A DNA stretch of 64,000 bases from positions 15,564,501 through 15,628,500 of the forward strand of contig OZ017796.1 in assembly GCA_963969395.1 (NCBI GenBank). The letters are read 5' to 3'. The translations under genes and the position numbers were made by a program. Positions 22,295 to 35,200 of this stretch are shown here, one piece after another (the stretch's first letter is position 1; each line of letters opens with the position of its first letter). This DNA comes from Pseudoscleropodium purum. Its lineage: Eukaryota > Streptophyta > Bryopsida > Hypnales > Brachytheciaceae. The notes beneath the pieces are model-generated. The model did not search any database and had not been told where the DNA came from. It was given only the letters and a program-made list of their open reading frames with translations.

Positions 22295-24171
22295 TACTGA
22301 ATGCCTGTTGCAAACTATCGCATGGCGTGTGTTCCAAAAAGCAAAAAGCGAAAACTTCAGGTTAGGAATCGGCTTCGGTTCCGATCCACAGCCTCGGCAT
22401 CGTCGACCCCACAGCAACTGGGTCCCAAGTCCCAACACCCCGTGGCGGCTCACCTGTTGAGTTCCTGGCGTTGCTCTGCTCCGCCCATATTCGTCTCCTT
22501 TGGAGGCGGGCTCGTCGTGCGCTGATCCGCCGTGGTGGCGGCCGTCAACCCTTTCCACCTTTTCCATTCTCTCGCTGCCAAGCCTTGTTTTAATTTCATC
22601 ATTCTTGATCGCCAAGGAAACCATCTTTTGCTCCATCGCTGCACTTTTCTGGATCAAAGAAGGTCTAGAATACATTCAACACGAGGCGCTAGCTAGGCGC
22701 CGTTCCCCTTTGCCGTTTCTCCAGCGAATTTTGGTTGTAGGTTAGTTGTTCATCTTCTTCGCTTTCTCTACGGATGCGTATGGTCTCGGATCTTTTAGTG
22801 ACTTAGTTTCGTGTTTTAGGTCATTCTTTAGCGCCGTGGATGGGAGTCCTGGTAAACAGAACGTATGAGAATTCCAGGTTGTTTTGCAGATCAGTCCAAT
22901 TTGTTTGTTCAGTGAAGGTTTTGAAGCTGTAGATTTGGAGTGATTCTCTCTTGATTCGGTTGTGTTCTGTGTTTTTCGTCTTTATAGAATTTTTGTGTTG
23001 ACCTTGTTTCTTTTAGCTTCTTTCATGGTGGAAAAGTTAACGTTGAAGATCAATGGCGATTGGTGTCAGGTGTCTTGTCTTTGGTTAGTTTTCGCTTCTA
23101 GTGTTAGTTTCAGTTTATGAAATCTTGAAATGTAGATGGAAGAGTTTGCAGGTAATCTTGTAGATCATTGTAAGTGCTTGACGTTTTAGGTCGGTGTCCC
23201 TGAGATAGCACTTTCTTCTCAGTAGAGCATGTATGTTGCGTTGTCTCAATTCAGTTACTCAGGATGCGTCTTTCCGCAGACTATCCTTGAGCTGGAATTA
23301 TTAGATGAGCTTCTGTTCTTACGATCTTCAATAACGTATAGATCAGTACTATGGAAAGATTCAAGAAAATACGTACTATTGTAATATGTGTCATCGTTCT
23401 TCAGTTCAAGAGACTCTACTCAATTGATATGTAGGTATTATATGTACCATCTTTTTTTTTGTCGACCTATTCTGCAGAAGTATCTAGGTTGAGTGTTGAT
23501 GTCGAGAAATTAGGAAGCACAGTAGCGTGCGTATTCTTAGAAATTGTGTTCAGATTAAAAGTGTGAAGAGCAGTGTAATTGTCTTGAGAACGTCCATGCT
23601 TGAGTGTTGAGTATTACCAGCTTTTCCTTTAGTCGGACGAACTTTTACTTTGATTCGTGCAATTCTTAGTGGAGAGTTTTTAATGCGTAAGGATCGAAAC
23701 TTGTTTATTATTATTTTTGAGTACGTTATGGTTTGTAGAGCGATATAATTGTGATTTGTTTAATATTTGTAAGATTACTGGTAAGTGTTAGGGTTTGCAG
23801 GGAGCAATTTCTTTCGCTCTTTGCTTCAGGCCTGCAACACGCTTCTGTTTTTCAGCGTAGTAAAGGATATTTCTCTGAACTGTTCCAGGGTGTTTGTTGC
23901 AGTGGAAAGATCAATTATTTATCGATCAGTAGACACCAGATAGCTGTTAGTGGTCTAAGATTTAGGATTCTGCAAATCCGATTTTATATGGTTAGTAGCT
24001 TGTGCCCAATACAAGTATAACTGAAGATGTTTTCTTTCCATGGTATGCAGATATTTGTGGCAGCGGTTGCAGAATTGAGCTGACCTCTCTCAAGTATTTC
24101 GCCCTAATATAGGTACTCTCAGATCTTGGTATCTTGAAACTCGTCTTCGCTATCTTGAAGACTGAGGCAAT
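22295..24171 (+). promoter_or_regulatory. Probable promoter and 5' leader of the PRELI gene
   Basis: A GC-rich block (22295-22740) is followed by about 1.3 kb of T-rich DNA with an intron-like composition, which ends in gtatgcag at about 24050 just before the coding exon. The simplest reading is a non-coding first exon and a long leader intron; a donor could lie at about 22738 (gtaggttag). Open frames in the GC block (22301-22525 plus, 22265-22675 minus) have no recognisable domains. An in-frame TGA lies three codons before the ATG at 24172, so the coding region does not extend upstream. Confidence 0.45.
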
Positions 24172-24979
24172 ATGGTGAGGGGATATGTTCAAGAGCATAT
24201 CTACAGGCATCCTTGGGAACGAGTTACAGCCGCCAATTGGAAAAAGTATGCTGACATGGAACACAGGCCGTTGCTCTCCCATGTTGTAGATGTCAGCATT
24301 GTGGACAGAAGAGTCCATCAGGAGGGTGGCCAGCTGCTCACCACCCGAGCAATCACTGTAAACGCTCCTGGACCCTGGTGGCTCCAACGTCTCATGGGAA
24401 CAAGTGTGTGCCAATGCTTAGAGGAGTCCATTGTCGACAACGGTGAATTCCTGCAGCCCGTTTTTAAAGATTTCCCTTCTCTTTTGTGCAGTTTCTTACT
24501 CAGCATGTTATCTTCTGAAGCTGTATTTACATGTGGATGCTGACAAAGGCTGGTAATGGTTTAAATTCTATCCTGCAGGCAAGCGAAGTTTAGAAATGGT
24601 CACGCGCAATGTGACACTGAAAGATTTCGTTGACGTAGAAGAGAAATGCTCGTATCTTCCACATCCTGAAAATTCAGGTTGGACGTTGTTCCGGCAAGAG
24701 ACGAACATTACATGCGCGTCCATGCCGGCCCTGAAATCAATGGCCGAGAAGATTGAGCAGAAGTGTGCTGAGAAGTTCCAGCAGAATAGTGTTCGAGGGA
24801 GGGAGGTTGTGGAGGCCGTATGCAAGGCTCTGGAAAAAGCAGAATCAACTGCTGAAGCTACGAAAGCCGAGCCACCGCTGGTCGTGAATTCCCAGCAAAG
24901 CAACTACACCCGCAGTCACAGCAATTCCAGTAAGTGGAGATCTTTTGAACGAGCCGAGTTTGTGGGTGCAACTTTGTAA
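24172..24979 (+). CDS. PRELI/MSF1-type phospholipid-transfer protein
   Basis: Exon 1 is 24172-24442 and exon 2 is 24579-24979, phase 1 across the intron, giving about 223 aa if exon 2 is read to its stop. The N-terminus MVRGYVQEHIYRHPWERVT, then APGPWWLQRLMG, EESIVD and the C-terminal MAEKIEQKCAEKF are characteristic of the PRELI/MSF1 domain. In yeast and animals these proteins (Ups1/PRELID1) move phosphatidic acid or phosphatidylserine across the mitochondrial intermembrane space with Mdm35/TRIAP1. Plant members are single-domain proteins of about 180-200 aa, so this fits with a slightly long tail. A perfect GTAAGT donor at 24930 lies just after the domain. The last residues may therefore come from a further exon, for example after the acceptor at 25071, and the true C-terminus is uncertain. 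Confidence 0.88.
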
Positions 24980-25760
24980 CATTCGCTCTCCTTGATGCAA
25001 TTGCGACATCATTTTTGGTCATTTTTGTTTCTCACTACGTCGGACATCTTGTTTTGGTAGGACATTCACAGGAAACCACCTCAATGGCATTTTTTTGCAC
25101 ATTGCGCTGTAATTTACGGTCTTGTAACGGAGACTCTTATATAATTCTTGTCAAGGGCATCCCTTCCAAATATTTGTCGTGTAATTTGAAATCGTGCAAC
25201 TTGGTATATCTGTTCTGATAGGATACTGTGAAATGGAACCTTTAAGAGTTTGAATAGCAAGTCTTCTCTGATGACTGATATAGGAATATTCTGGTTGATG
25301 TTTAAGGTGGTGGATGAGCTAACAACGAACTATTCACTAGACGTCTAATGAAGGCAACCGAAATTTTAATTCAATGAAGAAATCATGGAGGGGCGAAGTG
25401 TTGTGTAGTGCCTTGTTGAGGAAGACAACAAGATAAGAAATGCAAATCAAAAGGTCATTGAGGCTTGAAATTCGGTGTACTTTCTTGGAAATTAAAAATC
25501 AACTCTAAGTTTTGTCTTCGACTTCCAACTTCTGTTCTTAGTTCTTACCTTGAAATCAACTCAGAGTTTCCAACAGTAGAAGTAAAAATATGAGTAAATT
25601 AAAGGTTCAGTAGGACCACAGAGGACTGGAATTTGGTTGGCAACCAGTTTTGCAGAATGTAAAAATCTAGATCTAATCAATTTCCACAAAAAATACTTGA
25701 ATTTTTAAGATTACTTTGAAATTGCAAAAAATAAAGCTTTGGTATCACATGTGTACTATA
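24980..25760. other. 3' flank of the PRELI gene
   Basis: T-rich DNA containing repeated gtaattt and cttgtaac words of 3'-UTR character up to about 25220. No other gene is recognised. A short additional coding exon of the PRELI gene may lie near 25072-25115. Confidence 0.4.
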
Positions 25761-25764
25761 TTAA

Positions 25765-26890
25765 ACAGTGATTGTATCCATCCATTACATTAAATTAGGT
25801 TGTTTTGTTTTGTTTGTTATGGTGAGATCTTTGGAATTGTTTGTCCTCCGGTCATGTTTTTGGTATTGTTGGAAAGCTCTCTACAAGGAGGGGTACGAAG
25901 TTTTGTTTCAAGTGTTGTGACTTATGGTAGAGAAGATATTGAATTTCAAATTTTTATGAATTAAATTAAATTAAATTTTTTTATTTTATTATACTATGGC
26001 ATGTAGCAGATGGTACATTAGTCCATAGATTAAATTAGGTTTATTTGTTTTATTAATTACAATGGAATCTCCATTATTGTGTATCTTCTAGTCATGTTTT
26101 TGGTATTATTAAAAAGTTTTTTGCAAGGAGGGGTGTACAAGTTTTGTTTCATAGCATTTGGACCTCAACTATTAAATTGTGAAGTTATAGAATTTCAAAA
26201 AATTTATGAATTAAATAATTAAAAAAGGACATACTTTTATTTTTGTTGCAGCAATGATATAGGGCATATTAGTTTAATATAAAGAATTAAAATAAAAAAT
26301 TGAAGTCACACTTCAAATTGGTAAACATAATTTGTCAAATATTAGTCCTTCCAATTACTAGAATCTATACATCTATACAATTAAGGTAGGCTATTTGTTT
26401 ATTTATGTATTTTGTTTTGTTTGTTATGTTGTAATCTTGTAGACTGTACATCCACCAATCATGTTTTTGGTATCGTCAGGAAGCCCTTGGACAAAGATGT
26501 GGGTGCATGAGCTTTATTTTGTGGTGTTTGGACCTTCAATGTGAAAGTTATTGAATTTCAAAGTTTTATGAATAAAAAAATAAAAAAATTGTTTCTACTT
26601 TATTTTGACTATGGTAATGGCACAAAGCACACTAGTCTATACATTAAATTAAGTTGTTTCTTTTTTTTGTTATAGTAAGAGCTTCATGACAATGTGTACC
26701 TTGACTATGTTTTTGGTATTGTAAAAAGCACTTTGTGAAGAGGGGTGTATAAGTTTTGTTTTGTATTGTTCTAATTTATGGTAGAAAAGATATTAAATTT
26801 TGAAGTTTTATGAATTAAAAAATATATAATTATTTTTATTTTTATTTTATTATATTGTGGCAACAGCATAGGACATATTGCAAGTTAAAT
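25765..26890 (+). repeat. Array of four degenerate units, about 240-350 bp each
   Basis: The order attaaattaggtt, tttgttttgttt, catgtttttggtatt, aaggaggggt, aagttttgttt and tttatgaattaaa recurs four times, with unit starts near 25786, 26023, 26376 and 26641. Units have diverged by substitution and by indels in A/T runs. It resembles a small satellite array or serial duplication. Confidence 0.7.
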
Positions 26891-27779
26891 TAGCAAAACA
26901 AAATCATGCTTAAGACAACCTACACCTTGACTTCTTTAACCTAATTGCCTTGGGTAGCTTTCAAGTAAACTATTCAAATACAAGCAAATGACTAGTACAT
27001 TATGATATTTGAATCTAGAAGAAATTGGGGGAATAAATTTCAGTAGTAGATAAGCAATAAAAAACAACATTACAATTTTAAAAAATAATATTCAAACTTC
27101 ATATGGTTATATAAAATTTACAAAAGGATAATGTTTCAAACATCCTATTTCAACCCATAGATATACTTGTCAACTTAAAAAAAATAGCTATTGTTGGGCT
27201 TTTACCAACACATGTCCAACTTAATACATGTCCAATCCAATCCATAATGGCTACAACATCATATACTAATTTCCATTGCTTGATTGAATTGATTTGCATT
27301 GATTTGAAGCTATTGAAGAGTGAATTGATGGCAATGTGTAATTATGCTTAAACTCTATCCATTTTAGACACATACTATCTTCATTTCTTACAATCAACCC
27401 TCTAAAGTAAGGGAATAATTCCTTCATTTGTATTGCTGATTTCCAATGCAATCAACTAGAAATGGGACTTTTTCCTAGAGGTTCATAATGGGAGTTTAGA
27501 CTAGAATGGGCTAGTTTACCTTAAATAACCTTGACATCCTCTAAAATATGTAAGAAGTGTGCAAGATATCCCCAAATGGCATTTTATAGGACATTTAAAA
27601 GAGGTCTTAAGTGAACAACTTTGCAAACATTACTACAACAATGCCTTTGTCTCTCCAACACCAAAATCAGATTTTCCTTGAAGACTTAACTACCTAGATT
27701 GCCATCTACAACCTTGTACAATCGTTGGCATGGTCTTATTCATGACAAATGAAGGCAATTTATACCTTCAATTGACAAT
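26891..27779. other. AT-rich intergenic DNA, no gene recognised
   Basis: Stops in all frames, and short attgattt repeats around 27275-27320. No terminal repeats or coding signals were seen. Confidence 0.5.
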
Positions 27780-27975
27780 CTAAGGTAGGTACACCCAAAA
27801 TCACACCCTATCTAAAACCACCATCATCCCTTCTCCATAAATCTCCAAAACCAATATATACCTATGTTGAAGAAACGATTTTAGAACATCTACTAAGAAA
27901 AATCTTGACCCTTCAAAACTTTTGCATAAAGTATCCAAATGATGTGTTCTTTGGTGCGTTGGAATCTCTTACCAT
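27780..27975 (+). repeat. Direct repeat on the 3' side of the cupin gene
   Basis: The text from acaccctatctaaaaccacc to gtgttctttggtgcgttgg recurs at 31325-31710 in the same orientation, there interrupted by about 190 bp. Together the two copies bracket the DUF985 gene. A more diverged relative lies at about 30890-31040. Confidence 0.7.
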
Positions 27976-28135
27976 TTGCTTGTACTCATCAATATAAAAG
28001 TTTTACCAATTGAATAAATATAAACTGTTCACAGTTGAAAAAGTGTCTGTTTTGGGGGTGCCCACCTTACAAGAGCATGATTGATCATCACAAGTCTCCC
28101 AAGTCTGGAAGCAGGCAATGCTTGAATTCGTTATT

Positions 28136-29612
28136 TCATTCGGCATGAGTGAGAAACTCAATGAAGTTCTGAGCATGTGGGAACTTGGCCAACAGATCTG
28201 AGCGAGACGCCAGCTCAAAGTCCACAAACTCGAAGGCTGGGGCTACCGTGCACCCCACTAAAGAGTGATGGATTTCAGGGTCTCTGGGAGCAGATTTCAC
28301 AATAGGGCTCCCGGATTCAGGGATACACTCGATGTCCTTGGTGGGGTAAGCCCCAAACCACACCCACGGTTTCTGCACGTACTGCAACTTCTGGCCAGCG
28401 GCAATGTCTTGACCCAGCACAGTATGTTTCACCTTTCCGTCATCGTCGATCTCAAACACCTGAGCATGGTGGACGACATCCCAAAACTCAACAATATCAT
28501 ATCACAAAACTGGGATACACTCAAACCTCTTCAATCTGACCCTCTCTTCAATAACATTCTCAAATACTCTGCACACTTATCACAACATTAACGTGTAGCA
28601 CACTTGTCTCACATTCAAATTCAATTCATTTGACCTTCACTGTGACCGTCTCCCAAGCAGTCACGATAAGGAGGTGAGAGTGTACCCTTGATGGATTCAT
28701 ACAGCATGACATTCTTCAGCCAATTGGTTGCAACTCATTGAGACAAAGGAGAGGAAAGCAAACGAAGATACTCGTGAACAAACAGAGGGACGCAACAGGA
28801 GCAATTAGGGTGTAAAAGGGCTCACCGTCAGCGGATCGCCACCGTAAAAGTGCCAGACTTCGGACGAAGGGATGCGGTGCAAGTGGGAGACATTCCCGGA
28901 GGGCATCAAGAAGTAAATGGCAGTGCTGACAGGCCGCCCGACCTTATCTGCCAACCCAATCACCTTAAATCAAGTCAGTGTCTGCCAGCCAATGTGCTGG
29001 AATGGAAAACCTTAGAGCATCGACTTGCATTTCAAAGTTCTTCACACCCGCAACCATGTCCTTGGAGCTCTGAACAAAGGCTCCCACACCTAATTGCGAC
29101 AACGACTTCAAATGCGACACTGCACGATGAATACATATTGATTTCGAGAATGTACAGCACCTCAACAGCATAGCTTGGGTTGGGTTGGTTTTAGATCAGC
29201 TTCCAGTAAAGCCTTGAAACCCTAAAAGCTTTTTCACATGGAAATTAAGACAGTGATGCATTTCCTGATGTGTGAAATGTGTGAAATTCTCCTAGATTTG
29301 ATTGACTAACAAGACCATTAAGAAATGCAATCACTCTAATGACAATAGAAACAATGCTCCACGCTTCAAGTGTCGAAATTAGGTTACTTGACCCAGACAC
29401 CCAAATTGAAAGAAATTCAAAACAAACTGCATATGTCCATTCCGCCATTGCGACCCTACTAACTTACGACCCTTCCCCTCGCACTTACAATGAGCCGAGA
29501 GCAGGCTGTGCGGAAGTGTGACATCGGTGTCTTTGAACGTCTCTACGAAGTAACCGCCCTCGGGGTGAGGCTGAAGCTCCAGAAGCTTGCAAATCTCCGA
29601 TGCGGTTGTCAT
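28136..29612 (-). CDS. DUF985 (cupin_5) family protein, 3 exons
   Basis: Minus-strand exons 29612-29489, 28947-28826 and 28459-28136 have GT-AG borders and closed phases, giving 189 aa. Exon 1 encodes EICKLLELQPHPEGGYFVET, the typical start of DUF985 proteins. Exon 2 has RPVSTAIYFLMPSGNVSHLH followed by RIPSSEVWHFYGGDPL, the cupin strand pair with the conserved His and Glu. Exon 3 has HTVLGQDIAAGQKLQYV, VWFGAYP, SLVGCTVAPAFEFVDFELA and ends in FLTHAE. Proteins of this family, such as yeast Yml079w, are small double-stranded beta-helix proteins, probably soluble; their ligand or reaction is unsettled. No targeting peptide is evident. The length matches the family, and nothing in the neighbourhood hints at a pathway. 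Confidence 0.92.
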
Positions 29613-31324
29613 TGCGAACCCACGAGACTACTAGCTTAATCAAAAGAAGTTCGCAGCTAGCGAAGAGAAGGGACGACGATCGAGCTAGGCTGGCTACAAC
29701 ACAACAAAGCGCACAGTTTTCGATTGATCTCGAGCTCGAGCTTGCCTAACATCAGTCAAAGTAGGGGCTGGATCTTTCCATGGGGCTTTCCTCAATCCTC
29801 GCGTGATCTGTGAGGGGGTCTGGATGCATTTGGCTCGTGGCAAGCGGGAACAGAGCTCCGTGCCGTGGCCTGTAACCGGTCAAATGGTGATGTAAGCGCA
29901 TCCCCACCAGCAAGTTCCGTATCCCTAGAGGTTAAGGGACAGGACCTCAAATGCAAATAGAGATGCAGAAAATTTATCGCACCAATTTTTTTCCAAGTTC
30001 TGTATCCCTAAAATATACAGAAATCTGTAGAACACTGACCTAGTGCTGTATCTAGAGGCTCGTATGGAGAATTGGCAAGGTCTCATCTGTATAAAGTCAA
30101 GGTCAATTGCTTTGAGACTTCAGGTTTATGGATATAGAAGAAACAGATGGAGATGCTCTAACACGGATGATTTATACAAACAATTTATACAGACCGTTTT
30201 AATCGTTTACGATGCTTGGTTTGTCCCTCCCGATTATTAATCCCTTAATTGCTTCAATCCTTTTTTTAATTTTTTTGCACATTTTTCTTATATCTTTTTA
30301 CAAAAATATCATTTACTACAATGAAGTATATATTGAAAACTATTTTTTATTTTTCTAAATGAAGTTGATGAATAAAATTGAATTCTTGTTAGAAATTTCC
30401 TACAATTTACAAATCACAACTTTGATTCCATTTAATAAGGCTTAAAGCTCAAGTAGAATGGATTCAACTTTTCAACCTTGAAAAAAAAAAAACTTTAAGT
30501 GATGAGACCTACAAGCTTTCTATCATATAATACATATAGTTGCATATTTCTATAATGGCTTGCAATCAAAATACAATTTAAGTAGAATCCTTTTTAAACT
30601 CAAAAAGGTTCTTCGAGACCTTATTGGAAACTTAAGAAAGATCATTTACTTTCAGTCAATAGAAAATTCCTTGGATCCATCATTGATTTTGGTGTTTTAT
30701 TTTTAATTCTATTTGAACCATCCATTTATCAAAGATCATTTGCTTGAAGTAATCATCTATTTTAAAATCATTGGTTTAAAATTGCCAAAGTAAAATGCAA
30801 TTGTCATCTTAACTTCTAGCTTTTTCCAAGGTTTTTTCACACAATTAAAATACATTCTTACGAAGTGTGCTACTTCAACAATGCTCACCCTTGTACATCT
30901 TCTACATCATATGTACCTATTCTTTAAGAAACAACTTTAGAATATTTACCATAAACACTTTGATTGTTTTTAACATTAATTTTATATATGGTATCTAAAT
31001 GTTGCATACTTTAGTAAGTTGAAATGTTCTTTCATTTGCCAACAAAAAAGTATGAAATTTGAACAATCTAATAATAGTGATTACTTACAATAGAAAAACT
31101 GGCACTTTTAGGTGTCCCTACCTCAAATAGTATCCAAATTCTTTTCTAAGTTTTCTCTCTTGATACGCTTCATGCCTTATTGCAACAACCAAAAAGTGAT
31201 TGATATGTAATTTTCCTAAAAATGAGAATGCACTATTGGTTCATAAATTGGACCATTATTAGCAAGGTGAAAGGTCTTGTCCTTTTAGGATCGATTTTCT
31301 ACTTCTAATTCCAACTTTGACACC
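29613..31324. other. Upstream region of the cupin gene, then AT-rich intergenic DNA
   Basis: Bases 29613-29960 are GC-richer and probably hold the promoter and 5' leader of the minus-strand cupin gene. From 30240 on the DNA is AT-rich without ORFs. A weak third copy of the flanking repeat (tacctattctttaagaaaca) lies at about 30900-31040. Confidence 0.45.
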
Positions 31325-31710
31325 TACTAAGGTGAGCACCCCAGAACCACACCCTATCTAAAACCACCATCATCCCTCTACATACATCCCCAAAATCAAT
31401 AAGTACCTATGTAGAAGAAATTATTTTGAACATATACTAAAAAAAACTTCACCCCTTCATAACTTTTGTATATGGTACCATATGTGAAGGTTTGATTCGG
31501 CAGGTGAGTGTTGACATAGAGGGTTGTTGTGTGTGCAAAGTGGATTCATACAATTAAAAGTGTTGGTGATAGTGTACTATTGTTTGGTAATATTTCACTT
31601 GTAATATTCCTAACATTCAGATGCTCTCCAAAATACTTAATTTATGATTGAATATGACCTTCACGGAGGATATCCAAATGTCATGTTCTTTGGTGCATTG
31701 GCACCCTATA
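31325..31710 (+). repeat. Direct repeat on the 5' side of the cupin gene
   Basis: Second copy of the sequence at 27780-27975, with a 190 bp insertion relative to it at about 31480-31670. The order acaccctatctaaaaccacc, ttcataacttttgtat, tccaaatg and gttctttggtgca is retained. Confidence 0.7.
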
Positions 31711-31719
31711 AACCGCCAC

Positions 31720-32222
31720 TTCATGAGTTTCCTTCATGAGCGTCTATGAAGATGGGTGACACAGAATCTGGCCTACTTCAGATAGTCCTGAATCTTATTT
31801 GGTAGATTTCTCTGTTTCAAATGTACTTCCGCCCTTCATTTCAAAGTCTATGATACCCCTTCAGTTATCCCCTGTCTCAAATCTACGAGTTTCACTCCTC
31901 AAGTCCCACTGTACCTGGTGGTGTGAATTCTACAATCTACTCCCGACAGGCTTATCTAACCAAGGACCTCATCCATACCTTCGCTCTTCTTCTTCTTCGC
32001 CTCTCTGCAGGTCCATGGTGCTCTGCTTTGCTTCGTTGCTTCATCACCATCACCGCTCCGTTCACATCCCTTGTTCGCCATTTGCTTCGGTTTCTCCGAG
32101 AATTCCCATTTTCACGCGTCGCCCATCTTCACGAATTCCTCTTTTACCACCGAAATCGGCCGCTTTCGGTTTAATCCAATGAGTATGTAGACTGGGAGAA
32201 AACTCGAAGTTAGAACTTGGCG
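31720..32222 (+). promoter_or_regulatory. Probable promoter and 5' leader of the sigma factor gene
   Basis: Base composition rises in G+C from about 31790, and pyrimidine-rich tracts (ttcttcttcttcgcctctct) precede the start codon, as is common in plant leaders. An open frame at 31799-32182 has no domain and is out of place relative to the sigma start, so I treat it as leader sequence. Confidence 0.4.
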
Positions 32223-35200
32223 ATGGCGACCTTGTCGTCAGCCTGCGCTCTACTCCCCTTGGAGGGTCGAGCCTTAGCTCAGGATGGGAATGCTACTTGC
32301 AGTAATAATGGCGGTGCGGAGTGCGTAATGCGGGCGACGAAGGGTAGCAAGCGGCGGATGGCGTCTCTGCGGTGCGTTTCATCACGTTTTTTGTGTGGTG
32401 GAATTCAAGGTTTTGAAGGGGTTTTGGAGAGTTCATGTTTATTGTTGTTGGAAAGGGGTTATGTAGTAGGGTTTTTGGATAAGGGTTTTACCACTTGAGA
32501 GTTCTTTGTATTGAAGATAACCACAGCTAAATGCGACGCTTGTATCGTCGTTGGTATAATTTGAATGGCTAGAGTGTTGTAAAAAGCCCTAGAAACAAAG
32601 GAAAGAGGAATCCAACGCACCCAAGAGTGCATTACTTGGATACCAAATGCAAAAGTTACGAGGGTTCAAAGTTTCGTTGGGAGGGATTTAAACCCCACCG
32701 AGTTTTGATGTTGAGGTGTACATTCTCAAAGCCATATGTACTCGTTGTGCAAGATTTTTTAGTGTTATCGATGTGGGCGTGGGAGTGAAGATTTCGTCAA
32801 GATTTCGTTATCTGCTTGATGATTCTGCTTTGGTGGAAGGTCTTAAATGGCGATTGGATTCTTTCTGTGCAGGTCAAAGCTGCGATTCTCAGCTTGCCTT
32901 ACCACGAGGTCGGTGGCCAGACAATCTCTGATTAATGCCGGTGCAGTTTTGATTACGGAGAGCTGGCTGGACAGCGAGGAAAGCGTTTCGAATGCGGAGG
33001 AAGCGATTGTGGAGGGAAACGTGGAGTTTCCTTCGGAATTCGACTTGCTGCGTCTGGAGAGGGCTAGGTTGAGCGACATGGAGCATTCCTTCCGGGCTGG
33101 TTACGATGCTGAGTCTGCGTTGCTGGAAGCCGAGCAGGGGTATGTGGAGCAGCTGGAGTCGCTCTTGGGATGTGTATCCTCTCTCGCAAGGGAGGCTGAG
33201 GGGAACACTTCTACCACTGAAGTGGAGGAGGATGCAGGTACTAATTTTGAACGAAAGAAGTATCCAAGGCCTGGCATGTGAGGACTGCTGAATGGTGTTT
33301 CATTTTAATCCTTACGAGTTCCTGCTAGGAAGATTTTGAGCTTTTTGGCAAAATAAATTATGACATACTAAAAATCTAGACATCATATCTTCATTTTTGT
33401 AATTTTTCATTTCCTTCCCATCCCTACATGAACTCTTTCTGAAGCACCGAGTGACCATCCTTGAAGAATAGACAAAATTTTCTTTTTCAACATACTAACG
33501 CCTTGAGAACCCTCATAATCCACGCAGTGCATGCCGTCCCTCTTAGTGTTAAGTTAGGGGTTAAGGAGCCTTGTCCATCATTTGCTAAACCATGAGGGTA
33601 GGCATGCCATTGACCACTCACTTACTGTCCTCTGCAAATCAACTGCTATATATGGTTGCTAGAATTTTTTGTAGTAAAGTTGCTTCCCTGCTTGTGAACT
33701 CCATAAACATAATCATCGAATGTAGAATTGCAAAAGCTTTTTTGGGGGTCAACTTTTACTCTCGAGGCAAGTCAGAACAAGACAAGTGAGTACAACTATG
33801 TGCAGTAGACGGGTGGTGCATGTGCATTAGCGGGACGCCGTTGGTTTTAATAATTTTTTTAAACGTTCGTTACTAAATGGTTTGGATGTTTGGACGTCTA
33901 ACGGTTCAAATTTGCTACATCATTTGGAGCCTGGGGTGTGCGGTCAAAGGTATAGCTGATGCTTGAGACGGTCTGCCATGTTCAAGTGCACATTTTTGCA
34001 TGGGGGTTTAGTTATTACACTAAATCAATACATACACGTCTGGCCTTTAGATTCCATGAACGCGGGGATTGCAGCGGATGGATCGCCTCGTGTCGACATT
34101 ACAGTCAGATCGAAGCGCAAAGGAGAGAGGTTGAGGAAGCGGGAGCGAGCGTTGGTCAAGGCGGAGAAAGTCGCCACTGCCCTTGCTGCTGCGCCTGCAA
34201 CGCCGAAACCGAAGAAGCTCCAGATATCGCAGGATCCTTCAGACCCTGTTCGTGCTTACCTGCGAGACATCGGGAAAACCAAGCTGCTAACAGCACCAGA
34301 AGAAGTAGCTTTATCTCGAAAGATCCAGGTGAGAATATTATTTCGATTGTTTGGATAATATTTGACGAGAGTATTGCATGTCCTACAAAATTTGGCGATA
34401 TTAACCTTTCGACGACCGACTTTTCAGTGTTTCTACATGACCAGTGAATTTGTTGCTCATAAATTGGAATACTTAGGAGACGAGTTCTATTGTACATTTG
34501 TGTTTGATGGAAATGCTTTTTCTGAGAAAAAATTAGAGAGTGATTGAACAATAAATAGTGCCCATATGACCCGCGCTAAAGTCCTAAGTAAGAGAATGGC
34601 CGAATGTGGGCCTCTTGGTCTCTTAAGCTACATGATGAGATTCTTGGAGAGGTTTAGGCATTATGTACGCAGTGTATTGAGGCAACGTGGACCTGGAAAT
34701 GGGATGATCTTAGACTGATCTCCTTTGTCACGCAGGATCTTCTGAAACTGGAGAGAGTGAAAGCTGATCTCAAGCGAGAAGTAGGAAGGGAACCTACTAT
34801 TAGTGAGTGGAGTCGTGCGGTAGGAATGGAGCAGAATGCTTTTGAATTGCGAGTTGAAGAGGGTCGATTTTCGAAGGAGAAGATGGTGAAGTCGAATTTG
34901 CGGTTGGTCGTCTCCATAGCCAAAAACTACCAGGGTCGAGGCATGACTTTTCAAGACCTAATTCAGGTCTGATACCAAATATCTGGATATATACAATGTT
35001 CGTCTCAAGCGTGAATTCTTCTGCTTTTGGTTGACTTTCCAGCATACTGTTATCGCATGTATTGATCTAAACATGTTGTATACTAATTCATAAATCGAAC
35101 TCAGCAAACGACTCCCTTGATGAATGGATGTGTATCCTGAATTGATGTTTGTATGCATTGCTTCTTTGGATCAGGAAGGAAGCCTGGGGTTGATAAGGGG

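Noticed and set aside
22265..22675. 136-codon minus-strand ORF opposite the PRELI leader
   Set aside because: No domain, and it lies in a GC-rich block where long frames arise by chance on both strands. It is better explained as leader/promoter DNA.
28265..28591. 108-codon plus-strand ORF
   Set aside because: Antisense of the third exon of the cupin gene.
31799..32182. 127-codon ORF before the sigma factor
   Set aside because: No resemblance to any family and located in the pyrimidine-rich leader; out of frame with the sigma start.
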